Shown: piece after piece, positions 42,118-50,851 of the stretch
Layout: each line of letters opens with the position of its first letter
How positions within the stretch are numbered: the stretch's first letter is position 1
Origin: an uncultured Olsenella sp.
GTDB lineage: Bacteria; Actinomycetota; Coriobacteriia; Coriobacteriales; Atopobiaceae
Assembly: GCA_949291295.1 (NCBI GenBank)
Contig: CASEVE010000007.1
Coordinates: forward strand, 1 to 64,000
Length of the DNA stretch: 64,000 nucleotides
Direction: 5' to 3'
Notes under the pieces: generated by a model
Told to the model about the DNA's origin: nothing
The model's input: only the letters and a program-made list of their open reading frames with translations
The model's database searches: none
Position numbers and translations under genes: made by a program

Positions 42118-42603
42118 ATGAAGAAATCTACGTTCATCGGAAACCTTTTGGCCCTCATCGTGCTGGCGGTTGCCAGCACGGCGTTTCTGATGTGGTACCA
42201 CATGACCGACAAGAACCTCGTTGACTCCGCGATCTCAAGCCTCGCGGTCGTCCAGGTGGGGGCGATGCTTGCGGCCCCCGTGCTGCTCTATGCTATTGGT
42301 GCCATCATCGGCCTTGTGTTCGTCTGGCTCAAGGGCATCACGTTTGGCAAGAGGGCGAGCACGGCGCTTCGCGTGGTGAGCGCCCTGGTTCTCTTGCTGT
42401 TTGTCATCACGATCGTTCCCGTCTTTGTGCCCGGCTCTCTTGAGCTGCTCATGGGACCCGTCGTGGTGGTGCTCTTTGTCTCGAGGCTGGCCCCTCTGTT
42501 TCTGGTCATGCTCGGGTTCCTCTTTGCGATGGCTCTTGCGCCGGCGAGAGGGGCGGAGGCGTCCTCGAGCTTGTCGGAAGACTCGGACGGCTGGGCTGCG
42601 TAG
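42118..42603 (+). CDS. Small polytopic membrane protein of unknown function
   Basis: 161 aa, not recognised. Four hydrophobic segments (about residues 7-27, 45-70, 84-106 and 113-142), a short hydrophilic Ser/Glu tail. GAGAGGA precedes ATG 42118. A similar membrane protein follows 116 nt downstream, but no sequence relation between them is evident. Confidence 0.6.
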   Translation: MKKSTFIGNLLALIVLAVASTAFLMWYHMTDKNLVDSAISSLAVVQVGAMLAAPVLLYAIGAIIGLVFVWLKGITFGKRASTALRVVSALVLLLFVITIVPVFVPGSLELLMGPVVVVLFVSRLAPLFLVMLGFLFAMALAPARGAEASSSLSEDSDGWAA

Positions 42604-42719
42604 TCGCCCGGCGGCCTCGTTGTCATGCCCGTACTCGGCTCTCAAGTTTTCGTTGAGAGCTGGGCGAGAAGCGCCGGAAGGTATCATCAAAGGGCTGTTT
42701 AACGTGTGAAAGGTGTCCC

Positions 42720-43331
42720 ATGGAATTTGTGATTCTCTATCTTCTCGTTAACATCCTCGTCGGAGGCGCGGCCTGCTTCTTTGGCAAGAAGATCTTCTAT
42801 GTCATGCTCGGGTTACTTGTGTTTCTCGGCGTGTTCAACGTGGCGCTCTCCACAACCGAGGGGTCGGTTGTTGCCGTTGCCGTCGCGGCGGTTCTTGGTG
42901 TCGTTGCCGCACTGCTGTCCAAGTACGTCTACAAGGCGGGCGTGTTTCTCGTTGGCTTTGTTGCCGGAGCGGCGCTCGGCTTTGTGATAACGATGCTCCT
43001 TCCGTCCGAGGTCACCAGCTACCTCGGCGTGATCATGATCGTTGCCGGCCTGCTCGTCGGCCTTGCCGCCGCGCACTGGACCGACCTTGCCGTGCGCGTT
43101 GGTACCGCGTGGACGGGAGCCTCCTTCGTCGTTCCCAACCTGCTTGCGACCGTGCTCGCGTTTGGCTCTCTTGCCGAGCTCGCGGTCCCCGGCGACTCCC
43201 TTGCCACCTACGACGCGCTTTCGGCCTTCATCGGTGGCGAGTTTACCGCCGCCTACAGCGTGCCGGTGCTCTTGGGAACAATCGTACTTACGGTTGCGGG
43301 CGTCCTCGTCCAGGGCCACCTCGAGGATTAG
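42720..43331 (+). CDS. Polytopic membrane protein of unknown function
   Basis: 203 aa, not recognised. About six to seven hydrophobic segments beginning at residue 3 and running almost to the end; a Gly/Ala-rich pattern (GFVAGAALGF, VAGLLVGLAAAHWT) recalls DUF4203/TM7S3-type small proteins, but this is a guess. AAAGGTG before the ATG. A strong terminator follows. Confidence 0.6.
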   Translation: MEFVILYLLVNILVGGAACFFGKKIFYVMLGLLVFLGVFNVALSTTEGSVVAVAVAAVLGVVAALLSKYVYKAGVFLVGFVAGAALGFVITMLLPSEVTSYLGVIMIVAGLLVGLAAAHWTDLAVRVGTAWTGASFVVPNLLATVLAFGSLAELAVPGDSLATYDALSAFIGGEFTAAYSVPVLLGTIVLTVAGVLVQGHLED

Positions 43332-43367
43332 GCCAATCTGATACATCTTTTGGCTCTCTCGCCGCTC

Positions 43368-43402
43368 AGCCGCCGGATCAAATGACCTTTGATCCGGCGG
43401 CT
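43368..43402 (+). terminator. Terminator hairpin, 15-bp perfect stem
   Basis: AGCCGCCGGATCAAA (43368-43382) pairs with its exact complement (43388-43402) around TGACC; followed by CGCGTTTC. Confidence 0.85.
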
Positions 43403-43462
43403 CGCGTTTCGCCTGTGTAACGCCTCGCGTGGTGGAGACTCGCCGCTGCTAACGTATCCCGC

Positions 43463-43552
43463 ATGAGTAAAGCTGCCGCACATATCATGATGACCATGGA
43501 GATGCCCAAGCCCGGGCACTCTGATGCGCTGCGCCGTGAGGGCGCGCGCTAG
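43463..43552 (+). CDS. Methionine-rich leader peptide of metNIQ
   Basis: 29 codons, ATG to TAG. Five methionines, four of them in MMTMEM at residues 9-14. It ends 78 nt before metN, and a GC-rich stem-loop (43572-43596) lies between. This is the layout of ribosome-mediated attenuation: ribosomes pausing on Met codons when Met-tRNA is scarce would change folding downstream. I found no SAM riboswitch consensus here. Weak point: no strong ribosome-binding site directly before the ATG (GGTGGAG is about 30 nt away). Confidence 0.55.
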   Translation: MSKAAAHIMMTMEMPKPGHSDALRREGAR

Positions 43553-43571
43553 GAGACCGGGCGCCTTCACT

Positions 43572-43596
43572 GGGCCGCCCTGGCAGGGGCGGGCCC
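43572..43596 (+). terminator. Candidate attenuator stem-loop upstream of metN
   Basis: GGGCCGCCCT (43572-43581) and AGGGGCGGGCCC (43585-43596) form a very stable stem with small bulges, 20 nt after the leader stop. Upstream CCGGGCGCC (43558-43566) could compete for the same right arm. No long T-run follows, so it might act on translation or with Rho. Confidence 0.45.
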
Positions 43597-43630
43597 GCAC
43601 CCATCCCACTCATCGAGCGGAGCCTTTCGC

Positions 43631-44380
43631 ATGATTCAAATCAAGAACCTGAGCAAGTCCTATGGCGCTCAGCCGGACGCGCCGCATGCCCTCGACAATG
43701 TCTCCATTGACATCGCCGACGGCGACATCATGGGCATCATCGGCATGAGCGGCGCCGGCAAGTCCACGCTCGTGCGCTGCATCAACCTGCTCGAGCAGCC
43801 CACTTCCGGGCAGATTCTCGTGGACGGTCAGGACGTCACCGGGCTTACCGGCGCGGCGCTTCGCGCGTATCGCCGTCGCGTGGCGATGATCTTTCAGAGC
43901 TTTGGGCTTCTGGCTCAGAAGACCGTCCTCGCCAACGTCTGCTTTCCGTATCTTGCCGCTACGGGCCGTGTGACCGCAGAGAACCGCGAGCGCGCCCTTC
44001 AGCTCTTGGACCTCGTGGGCATGGCCGACCGCGCCGACTCCTACTCGAGTCAGCTCTCCGGCGGCCAGCAGCAGCGCGTGGCGATTGCCCGCGCGCTTGC
44101 GTGCGACCCGGAGTACATTCTCTGCGACGAGGCAACGAGCGCCCTTGACCCCGCGAGCACCAACACCGTCCTCAAGCTTCTGCGCCAGATCAACCGCGAG
44201 ACCGGCGTCACGGTCATCGTGATCACGCACTCGATGGGCGTGGTCGAGAAGATCTGCAAGAACGTTGTGGTGCTCGAGCACGGGCGCGTCGTGGAGCGCG
44301 GGAGCGTGGCGGAGGTTTTTGCCAACCCGCAGTCCCAGGCCGCCAAGGTTCTTCTCGAGAGGGTTGATTGGGATGCCTAA
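43631..44380 (+). CDS. metN: Methionine ABC transporter ATP-binding protein MetN (short form)
   Basis: 249 aa. Walker A GMSGAGKST (about residues 36-44), Q-loop IFQSFGLL, signature LSGGQQQR and Walker B ILCDEATSALD. Motif details and the following MetI and MetQ identify it. It lacks the C-terminal NIL/ACT-like domain of E. coli MetN (343 aa), so substrate trans-inhibition through that domain is absent. GGAG before ATG. Overlaps metI by 8 nt. Confidence 0.9.
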   Translation: MIQIKNLSKSYGAQPDAPHALDNVSIDIADGDIMGIIGMSGAGKSTLVRCINLLEQPTSGQILVDGQDVTGLTGAALRAYRRRVAMIFQSFGLLAQKTVLANVCFPYLAATGRVTAENRERALQLLDLVGMADRADSYSSQLSGGQQQRVAIARALACDPEYILCDEATSALDPASTNTVLKLLRQINRETGVTVIVITHSMGVVEKICKNVVVLEHGRVVERGSVAEVFANPQSQAAKVLLERVDWDA

Positions 44381-45056
44381 TGTCGTGAATTCCTTTATCG
44401 CCGAGTATGGCGAGCTTCTCGCCGAGGGTACGCTCTCCACCATCGTCATGGTGCTCGTTCCCACGGCCATCTCCTACGTTCTAGGCCTTGCGCTCGGCGT
44501 GGTGCTCTACCTCACCGCGCCGGGGTCGCTGCGCCCCATGCCCGTCCTCAACGCTGTGCTCGGATGGGTCGTCAACATCCTGCGCTCCTTCCCGTTCATC
44601 GTGCTCATGGTGTTCATCATCCCGTTTACGCGCGTGATCATGGGAACGGCGTCGGGGCTCTCGGGCATCATCCCGCCGCTCGTGCTCGCCACCACACCCT
44701 TCATCGCGCGTATGATCGAGCAGTCGCTCGCCGAGGTTCCGCGCGAGAGTGTGGAGGCGGTCGAGGCCTGCGGGGCGAGCGTCCCGCGCATCGTGTTCTC
44801 GGTCCTTCTGCCCGAGGCGCTGCCCTCGATCGTTCGCGGCGTGGCCGTCGTGCTCATCGCCGTTCTCGGCTACACCGCCATGGCCGGCGCCATTGGCGCG
44901 GGCGGCCTTGGCGACATTGCCGTGCGCTATGGCTACTACCGTCGCGTGGACGAGGTCATGATCGTTGCCGTCATCGTGCTCGTCGTGATCGTTCAGGTCA
45001 TCCAGAGCGTCTGCGACCTCGCTGCCCGCAAGGTCGACCACCGCACCCAGAGCTAG
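44373..45056 (+). CDS. metI: Methionine ABC transporter permease MetI
   Basis: 227 aa with five to six membrane segments and the EAA loop ESVEAVEACGASVPRIVFSV (20 residues). Characteristic MetI words: NILRSFPFIVLMVF, IPPLVLATTPFIARM and the GAIGAGGLGDIAVRYGYYR end. ATG at 44373 lies inside the end of metN, so translation is coupled. Confidence 0.94.
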   Translation: MPNVVNSFIAEYGELLAEGTLSTIVMVLVPTAISYVLGLALGVVLYLTAPGSLRPMPVLNAVLGWVVNILRSFPFIVLMVFIIPFTRVIMGTASGLSGIIPPLVLATTPFIARMIEQSLAEVPRESVEAVEACGASVPRIVFSVLLPEALPSIVRGVAVVLIAVLGYTAMAGAIGAGGLGDIAVRYGYYRRVDEVMIVAVIVLVVIVQVIQSVCDLAARKVDHRTQS

Positions 45057-45103
45057 CGCCTAGCGTCTCTACCAACCTCTTTCGTATCCTAAGGAGAATT
45101 GCC

Positions 45104-45934
45104 ATGACTAGCATCACCCGCCGTTCGTTCCTCTCCGCCAGCGCCCTTCTCGCCGTCTCGTCCCTCGCCGCCTGCGGGGGAGATGTGCCCGAGGAGGACT
45201 CCGCCACCCTCACCGTGGCGGCAAGCCCCAGTCCCCACGCCGAGATTCTGAGCGAGTTTGCTGCGCCGCTTCTTGCCGAGCAGGGCATCACGCTCGAGGT
45301 TAAGGAGTACACCGACTACATCCTGCCCAACCAGGACACCACCTCCGGAGAGGTTGACTGCAACTACTTCCAGCACCTCAACTACCTGAACAACTACAAC
45401 GAGGAGAACGGCACCGACCTTGTGAGCGTGGGCAAGATCCACTTTGAGCCGATGGGCGTCTTTGCGGGTAAGTCCAGCGACCTCGCCGCCATCGCCGACG
45501 GCGCCACCATCACCATCCCCAACGACGCCACCAACGAGGGCCGCGCGCTGCTGCTGCTCCAGGAGCAGGGCCTGATCACGCTCTCCGAGGATGCCGGCAT
45601 CACCGCCACCCCCAACGACATCGTTGACAACCCGCATAACATCAAATTCATCGAGCAGGAGGCGGCGATGCTGCCGTCCACCCTCGCCGACGCCGACTTC
45701 TCCGTGATCAACGGCAACTACGCCATCGACGCGGGCCTCACCCTCGCCGACGCCGTCGCCCAGGAGAGCGCCGACTCCGACGTCATCCGCAACGAGTACG
45801 CCAACGTCATCGTGACCACTCCGGACAAGGAGTCCGACGAGAAGATCGCGGCGCTCGTGGACGTGCTCACCACGGACGACTTCAAGGCCTACCTCGAGGA
45901 GACCTTCGGCGACTCCGTCCAGGCGGCCTTCTAG
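45104..45934 (+). CDS. metQ: Methionine-binding lipoprotein MetQ
   Basis: 276 aa. Signal with SITRRSFLSA and lipobox SLAACGG (Cys near residue 24). NlpA/MetQ domain: VAASPSPHAEIL, NYFQHLNYLNNYN, GKIHFEPMGV, IPNDATNEGRALLLL and INGNYAIDAGL. AAGGAG precedes the ATG. Delivers D/L-methionine to MetNI. Confidence 0.95.
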   Translation: MTSITRRSFLSASALLAVSSLAACGGDVPEEDSATLTVAASPSPHAEILSEFAAPLLAEQGITLEVKEYTDYILPNQDTTSGEVDCNYFQHLNYLNNYNEENGTDLVSVGKIHFEPMGVFAGKSSDLAAIADGATITIPNDATNEGRALLLLQEQGLITLSEDAGITATPNDIVDNPHNIKFIEQEAAMLPSTLADADFSVINGNYAIDAGLTLADAVAQESADSDVIRNEYANVIVTTPDKESDEKIAALVDVLTTDDFKAYLEETFGDSVQAAF

Positions 45935-45969
45935 CGCCTTTCCGTTGCATCATTTCTCATGCGCTTTTG

Positions 45970-46000
45970 CTCCGGCCGGGATCCGTCCTCCCGGCTGGAG
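45970..46000 (+). terminator. Terminator after metQ
   Basis: CTCCGGCCGGGA (45970-45981) pairs with TCCCGGCTGGAG (45989-46000) with one G-T pair; TGCGTTTGG follows. Confidence 0.75.
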
Positions 46001-46176
46001 TGCGTTTGGCCTGGCAGCGCCGGCGAAGCGCTGCGCCTGGCAGGGTGCGGCTGGCTCTTTCTGGCGGCAGGAACGCTGACGGGCCAGCTGCGTTGAGGGC
46101 ATCTGCCCCGGTATGGCGTGTGGCGCGAGTGGTGTACGATTGATTCCCGGTCAATCATCTGGAGGGGAGCGTTGGA

Positions 46177-46544
46177 ATGGGCTGCCTGAGCGTCGTCTTC
46201 AACATCATCTGGATCCTCACGGGCGGCTGGTTGACGGCGCTCGCGTTCTTTCTCGCGGGCGTGCTCTGCTACATCACGATCATCGGCATCCCCCTCGGCA
46301 GGCAGGCGTTCAAGATGGCCCATCTCACCCTCGCGCCGTTTGGCAAGCGATCACGTATGGCGGCGGCGCCCCCTCGCTCATCGCCAACGTCATCTGGGTG
46401 GTGCTCGTCGGGCTCTGGACGGCAATCGGCTACGTCATAGAGGGCGCGCTCTTCTGCTGCACCATCGTCGGCATCCCATTTGGCCTGCAGCTCTTCAAGA
46501 TGGCCAAGCTGGCCCTCTGCCCGTTTGGCGCCACGGTGAACTAG
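46177..46544 (+). pseudogene. yccF: YccF domain protein, frameshifted
   Basis: The family normally has two similar YccF units in one frame. Unit 1 (VVFNIIWILTGGWLTAL to HLTLAPFGK) is in one frame. Unit 2 (ITYGGGAPSLIANVIWVVL to LALCPFGATVN) continues in another. The shift is near 46347, where one base is missing in GGCAAGCGATCACG. Restoring one base yields a normal protein of about 122 aa. Either a real mutation or a sequencing error; the short product from 46177 would carry a scrambled C-terminus. Confidence 0.85.
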
Positions 46545-46657
46545 GGCCGACAGGGGCCGGGGCGAGAAGGAACGTTTCCATAGGCGCCGCTGCGGAGGAA
46601 GTCGTTCTCGGTATGCGTGGGCAGGGACTTTGAAATATCACGGTTGGAAGCGTGTTC

Positions 46658-47173
46658 CTACCGGTACGTCACCGTCTCTGCGAGCGGCTTGCGGCTCTCG
46701 TGGTTGGGCAGCGGACCCGTGCCCTCGGCGGCGTAGCCGAGGTCGAGCAGCATGAGGAGCTCCTCGTTCTCGGGAAGGCCCAGGCGCACCTTGGCGACGT
46801 CCGGGTCAAAGCGGTTGAGCCAGCAGCTGTCCACCCCAGCGTCGCAGGCGGCCAGGACCATGTGCGTGGCCACGATCGCGGCGTCCTCGATGCCGGAGTC
46901 GCGCGCGTCGCCGGGATAGAGATAGACGTTCGTGGTGTCGAAGGCTACGGCCAGGACCGTGGGCGCCCCGTAGCGGCAGGGCGTGAGCTCGTCCACGACG
47001 GCGAGCGAATTGGCGCTCTGGAGCACGTAGACGTGCTGTTCTTGCAGGTTCTTGGCGGTGGGGGCAAGCCGTCCCGCCTCGAGGATTCGCTCGAGCGCCT
47101 CGGGCTCCACCTGACGGGTCTCGTCGTACTTCTTGCACGAGTAGCGCTTGGCGATGACGTCTCTGAACTCCAT
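46658..47173 (-). CDS. Nitroreductase family protein
   Basis: 171 aa FMN-dependent NAD(P)H oxidoreductase. MEFRDVIAKRYSCKKYD at the N-terminus (FMN contact Arg/Ser), GRLAPTAKNLQEQHVYV, the IEDAAIVATHMVLAAC helix and the C-terminal LDLGYAAEGTGPLPNH. The substrate is not predictable. GGAGGAG lies upstream of ATG 47173. Divergent from the acetyltransferase gene. Confidence 0.9.
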   Translation of the reverse strand: MEFRDVIAKRYSCKKYDETRQVEPEALERILEAGRLAPTAKNLQEQHVYVLQSANSLAVVDELTPCRYGAPTVLAVAFDTTNVYLYPGDARDSGIEDAAIVATHMVLAACDAGVDSCWLNRFDPDVAKVRLGLPENEELLMLLDLGYAAEGTGPLPNHESRKPLAETVTYR

Positions 47174-47294
47174 GCTTCGTCACTCCTCCGGTCGCGGCGG
47201 GCTTTCCCTGCCCCCATGATACGTCTGTCCGAACGTTACATGTTGCTCGCTGTACAATGACCGCGCCGGAATCGCCGAGAGGAACGGACCAACT

Positions 47295-47882
47295 ATGATT
47301 GCGCTCGATCTCATGCGCTCAGACGCGTCATACGCCGTGAGCTACCTCGACATGCCCAACGACCTGCAGCCACGCGCTCAGCGGCTCTGCTGGCGCTTCA
47401 ACCAGCTGGACCCCGCAGACACCAAGACGCGAGTGGAGATCTTGAACGAACTCTTTGGAACGTGGCATCCGCGCGCAAACGTCAAGCCCATGTTTCGCTG
47501 CGACTACGGCTTCAACATTCACTTTCACGGCTTTGCACTCGTGAACTACAACTGCGTGTTTCTTGATACCTCACCCATCAACATCGGTGAGGGCGTGTTC
47601 ATTGCTCCCGGCTGCGTGCTTGCCTGCGCGGGTCACGCGGTTCACCCCGACCAGCGCTCGGAGGGAGTTCAGACCTCTGCGCCCATCACGCTGGGCGACA
47701 ACGTTTGGCTTGGTGCTAACGTTACCGTTTGTGGCGGCGTCACCATCGGCGACGGAAGCGTCATCGGGGCGGGAAGTGTTGTAACTCGCGATGTTTCCGC
47801 AGGTGTAATTGCGGCTGGAGTGCCCTGTCGCGTGCTTCGCGAGGTGGGTGAGGCCGACCGAGTGACGCTCACGATGGCATAA
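47295..47882 (+). CDS. Maltose/galactoside O-acetyltransferase-like protein (NodL/LacA/Maa family)
   Basis: 195 aa left-handed beta-helix acetyltransferase. An N-terminal Mac domain (1-60) is followed by hexapeptide repeats, FIAPGCVLACAGHAVH with the catalytic His, and IGDGSVIGAGSVVTRDV near the end. It uses acetyl-CoA on a sugar hydroxyl. TACAAT upstream at about 47252 may be the -10. Confidence 0.9.
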   Translation: MIALDLMRSDASYAVSYLDMPNDLQPRAQRLCWRFNQLDPADTKTRVEILNELFGTWHPRANVKPMFRCDYGFNIHFHGFALVNYNCVFLDTSPINIGEGVFIAPGCVLACAGHAVHPDQRSEGVQTSAPITLGDNVWLGANVTVCGGVTIGDGSVIGAGSVVTRDVSAGVIAAGVPCRVLREVGEADRVTLTMA

Positions 47883-48062
47883 AGCCAGTTGTAGGTTGTT
47901 TTTCAGAGAAAGCAGGAGTATCGAGTGATTTTGCATCAAGAAGTCGCAGGTAGAAAAATGCTACTGGGCAGGTGATACTTGACCCATCTCACGAAAACGA
48001 CCTACACCCGAAAAACCAAGGTGATGACGCTGTTTTTGAACCGGCATTCGCCCTGGTTTTGC

Positions 48063-48632
48063 CTAGGTTCGTACGCGCCACTGGTCGGGAACCATAAACA
48101 TTGCCTCAAGGCTGGCAAGAAGGTCGTCGCGCCAGTTGGTCTTTCCGTCACGAATGCACCAAATGAGCTCGTAGCCGCTGAACATATGCGAAGCCGCGTC
48201 GTAGAGCCGCTCGGCGGGGGAGGGATTGCATACCTGACCGCTCTCCTGGGCACGCCGGATAATCCCCACCATCACCTCGGTGAGATAGGGTCGCAGGTCA
48301 AAGGTGTGACGGTCTTCCTGGAGGTTGGCGATGATCGCCTGGCTGAAGATGCCCGGCCCCAGCCTCGAGCTCTCCTGATAGAGCGTGTCGAAGCAGATAA
48401 CGAGCTGTTCCCAGTGATTTCCACTTCCGGCAACCCGGAGCAGCCGCTGGGAGAGCTGCATCGTGATGTCGTCGTAGACGGCGACGACGATGCTCTCCTT
48501 TGAGGGTACGTAACGATAGAAGGTGGGCTTGGTGATGCCGCACGCGTCGCAGATGTCCTGTACGGTAACGCTCTCATAGCCACGCTCCTGAAAGAGCGCG
48601 AGTGCCTGTGATGTGATGGTCTCTCTGTCCAT
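48063..48632 (-). CDS. TetR family transcriptional regulator
   Basis: 189 aa. N-terminal HTH with YESVTVQDICDACGITKPTF (20 residues) and YRYVPSKESIV, followed by a helical ligand-binding domain. It is transcribed divergently from the BaiCD-like oxidoreductase and probably represses it through the palindrome at 48781-48813. The ligand is unknown. Confidence 0.9.
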   Translation of the reverse strand: MDRETITSQALALFQERGYESVTVQDICDACGITKPTFYRYVPSKESIVVAVYDDITMQLSQRLLRVAGSGNHWEQLVICFDTLYQESSRLGPGIFSQAIIANLQEDRHTFDLRPYLTEVMVGIIRRAQESGQVCNPSPAERLYDAASHMFSGYELIWCIRDGKTNWRDDLLASLEAMFMVPDQWRVRT

Positions 48633-48780
48633 GAAGTCCCTTTGTCGCGCAGGGCGAGTTGGCGATTGTCAGCCTCTCTTTATACCGCAGCGAGCTGGGC
48701 GGTGCCTCGCACGTCGTTCCCCGGCTAAAACTCAGCGTCTGCCGACGCGTCTCGAGGTAGTCCCCTGAGTGAGTTAGGCT

Positions 48781-48813
48781 TTACTACGGTAACGAAAGTC
48801 GTTACTAAGGTAA
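48781..48813. promoter_or_regulatory. Candidate TetR operator in the divergent promoter
   Basis: GTAACG (48789-48794) and CGTTAC (48800-48805) are inverted around five bases; outer TTAC (48781) and GTAA (48810) extend the symmetry. It ends 30 nt before the oxidoreductase start. Inference from position and symmetry. Confidence 0.55.
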
Positions 48814-48842
48814 TAATCAGGTTGGAACGGGAGAGGAGAAGC

Positions 48843-50771
48843 ATGGCAAGCAGACTGTTTGAGAAGACGCAGATCGGGAGCATGAGGCTCAAGAACCGCA
48901 TCGTCATGGGTCCGATGGGCACTACCGGCGAGGCCGACGGTGCCTACACCATGGACGGCGTCTACTACTTTGAGGAGCGCGCCAAGGGCGGCTGCGGCCT
49001 CATCATCACCGGTGCCAACGTGGTCTCCACCAAGTACGAGCCGCGTCCCTGCACCGAGCTCAGCAACTTCCACCACGTGGAGCGCCTCAACATGCTCGTT
49101 GACCGCTGCCATCACTGGGGCGCCAAGGTGTGCGTGCAGCTCTCGCCTGGCCTCGGTCGCCAGCAGTTCACCGACCCCTTTACGCCTCCGTACTCTGCCG
49201 GCGCGTGCTCTTCCTTCTGGTTCCCCAACCTCATCTGCAAGCCCTTTGCCAAGGAGGACATCGCCTACATCGTTGACCGCATGGGCTACTCCGCGTCTCT
49301 CGCCGTTGCCGCCGGCGCGGATGCCATCGAGCTGCACGCCTACGGCGGATACCTGCTCGACCAGTTCCAGTCCACGATGTGGAACGACCGCACGGACGAG
49401 TACGGCGGCTCGCTCGAGAACCGTATGCGCTTCACGCTCGAGTGCATCGAGGCCATCAAGAAGAACGTTCCCGCGGGCTTCCCCGTCCAGGTGAAGTTCA
49501 CCCCCTATCACGGCGTCCCGGGCGGCCGCGAGCTTGATGAGGGCGTCGAGATGGCCAAGATCCTCGAGGGTGCTGGCGTTGATGCGCTCCACGTTGACGT
49601 GGGCTGCTACGAGGCATGGTACAAGGCGATCTCCACGGTGTACGCGCCGGAGGGCCACCAGCTCCACATCGTCCGCGCCATCAAGGAAGCCGTGAGCGTG
49701 CCGGTCTTTGGCCAGGGCAAGCTGTTCGACCCCGCCCGCGCCGAGGCCGCCGTTGAGGACGGCAGTCTCGACTACGTGGTTCTTGCTCACCAGACGCTCG
49801 CCGACCCCGAGTGGGCCAACAAGGTTCGTGAGGGTCGCATCGACGACATTCGCCCCTGCATCGGCTGCAACGAGTGCCTGCTCGCCGGCTTCTCCGGCAA
49901 GCACTACTACTGCGCCGTGAACCCGCAGTGCTACGCCGAGCGCGACTACGCGCTGCCCGCGCCCGCAGACACCATCGACGATGTGCGCAGCGTGCTCGTC
50001 ATTGGCGGTGGCCCCGGTGGCATGGAGGCTGCCATCACGGCGGCTGAGCGCGGCTATGACGTCGAGCTCTGGGAGAAGAGCTCGCGTCTCGGCGGAAACC
50101 TCTGGGCCGCGGGATCTCCCACCTTCAAGCACGACGTTCTGCGTCTCATCGACTACATGAAGACGCAGGTCAACAAGCTCGGCGTGCGCGTTGTCTATAA
50201 CAAGGACGCCAGCGCGGAAGAGATCGTTGCCTACGACGCCGACAAGGTTATCCTCGCCTGCGGCTCCCACTCCGTCGTGCCGCCCATTCCCGGCATCGAG
50301 CACGCCGAGGTCTCCGACGGCTACCTGCTCGGCACGCGTGAGCCCGGCAAGAACGTCGTGGTCATCGGCGGCGGCCTCGTGGGCTGCGAGACCGCGGCGT
50401 TCATGGCCGAGAAGGCCGAGAGCGTGGCTATCGTTGAGATGCTCGGTGACGTGCTCCTCACGGCCGGTCACTGCCTCAACAACGATCAGGCGCTCAAGGC
50501 GATGCTCGACGAGCGCGGCATCGCCAAGGTGTGCGACGCCAAGGTGACGCAGGTCACTGCTGACTCGCTCACCTACGAGAAGGATGGCGAGACCGTCACC
50601 ATCCCGGCAGATACCGTGATCATCGCAGCCGGCTATCACTCCAACAACCAGCTTGAGGACGAGCTCGACGGGTACGTCAACGACCTCGCCGTGGTTGGCG
50701 ACGCCGTTGCGCCCCGCAAGATCCTCACTGCTGTCCACGAGGGCTACCACGCCATTCGCGTGATGGAATAG
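48843..50771 (+). CDS. NADH:flavin oxidoreductase, BaiCD/2,4-dienoyl-CoA reductase type
   Basis: 642 aa. N-terminal old-yellow-enzyme barrel (1-370) with RIVMGPMGT and ELHAYGGYLLDQF; four cysteines for a [4Fe-4S] cluster in CIGCNECLLAG and YYCAVNPQC; then FAD (VLVIGGGPGGMEAA, about 388) and NAD(P) (VVVIGGGLVGCETAA, about 510) domains. Relatives reduce enoyl double bonds of dienoyl-CoA, bile acid intermediates or other unsaturated compounds. Control by the divergent TetR gene suggests an inducing substrate. Confidence 0.9.
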   Translation: MASRLFEKTQIGSMRLKNRIVMGPMGTTGEADGAYTMDGVYYFEERAKGGCGLIITGANVVSTKYEPRPCTELSNFHHVERLNMLVDRCHHWGAKVCVQLSPGLGRQQFTDPFTPPYSAGACSSFWFPNLICKPFAKEDIAYIVDRMGYSASLAVAAGADAIELHAYGGYLLDQFQSTMWNDRTDEYGGSLENRMRFTLECIEAIKKNVPAGFPVQVKFTPYHGVPGGRELDEGVEMAKILEGAGVDALHVDVGCYEAWYKAISTVYAPEGHQLHIVRAIKEAVSVPVFGQGKLFDPARAEAAVEDGSLDYVVLAHQTLADPEWANKVREGRIDDIRPCIGCNECLLAGFSGKHYYCAVNPQCYAERDYALPAPADTIDDVRSVLVIGGGPGGMEAAITAAERGYDVELWEKSSRLGGNLWAAGSPTFKHDVLRLIDYMKTQVNKLGVRVVYNKDASAEEIVAYDADKVILACGSHSVVPPIPGIEHAEVSDGYLLGTREPGKNVVVIGGGLVGCETAAFMAEKAESVAIVEMLGDVLLTAGHCLNNDQALKAMLDERGIAKVCDAKVTQVTADSLTYEKDGETVTIPADTVIIAAGYHSNNQLEDELDGYVNDLAVVGDAVAPRKILTAVHEGYHAIRVME

Positions 50772-50792
50772 CACAAGCCTAGCGAGATGAGC

Positions 50793-50825
50793 GGGGCGGG
50801 AGGAACCACGCGTTCCTCTCGCCCC
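50793..50825. terminator. Bidirectional terminator between convergent genes
   Basis: GGGGCGGGAGGAA (50793-50805) pairs with TTCCTCTCGCCCC (50813-50825) with one G-T pair; TCTCGATTTGTTT follows on the plus strand. Confidence 0.85.
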
Positions 50826-50851
50826 GCCTCTCGATTTGTTTGGCGCGGGTC

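Noticed and set aside
43403..43630. SAM riboswitch upstream of metN
   Set aside because: I looked for SAM-I and SAM-IV core words and found none; the Met-rich frame and stem-loop explain the region better.
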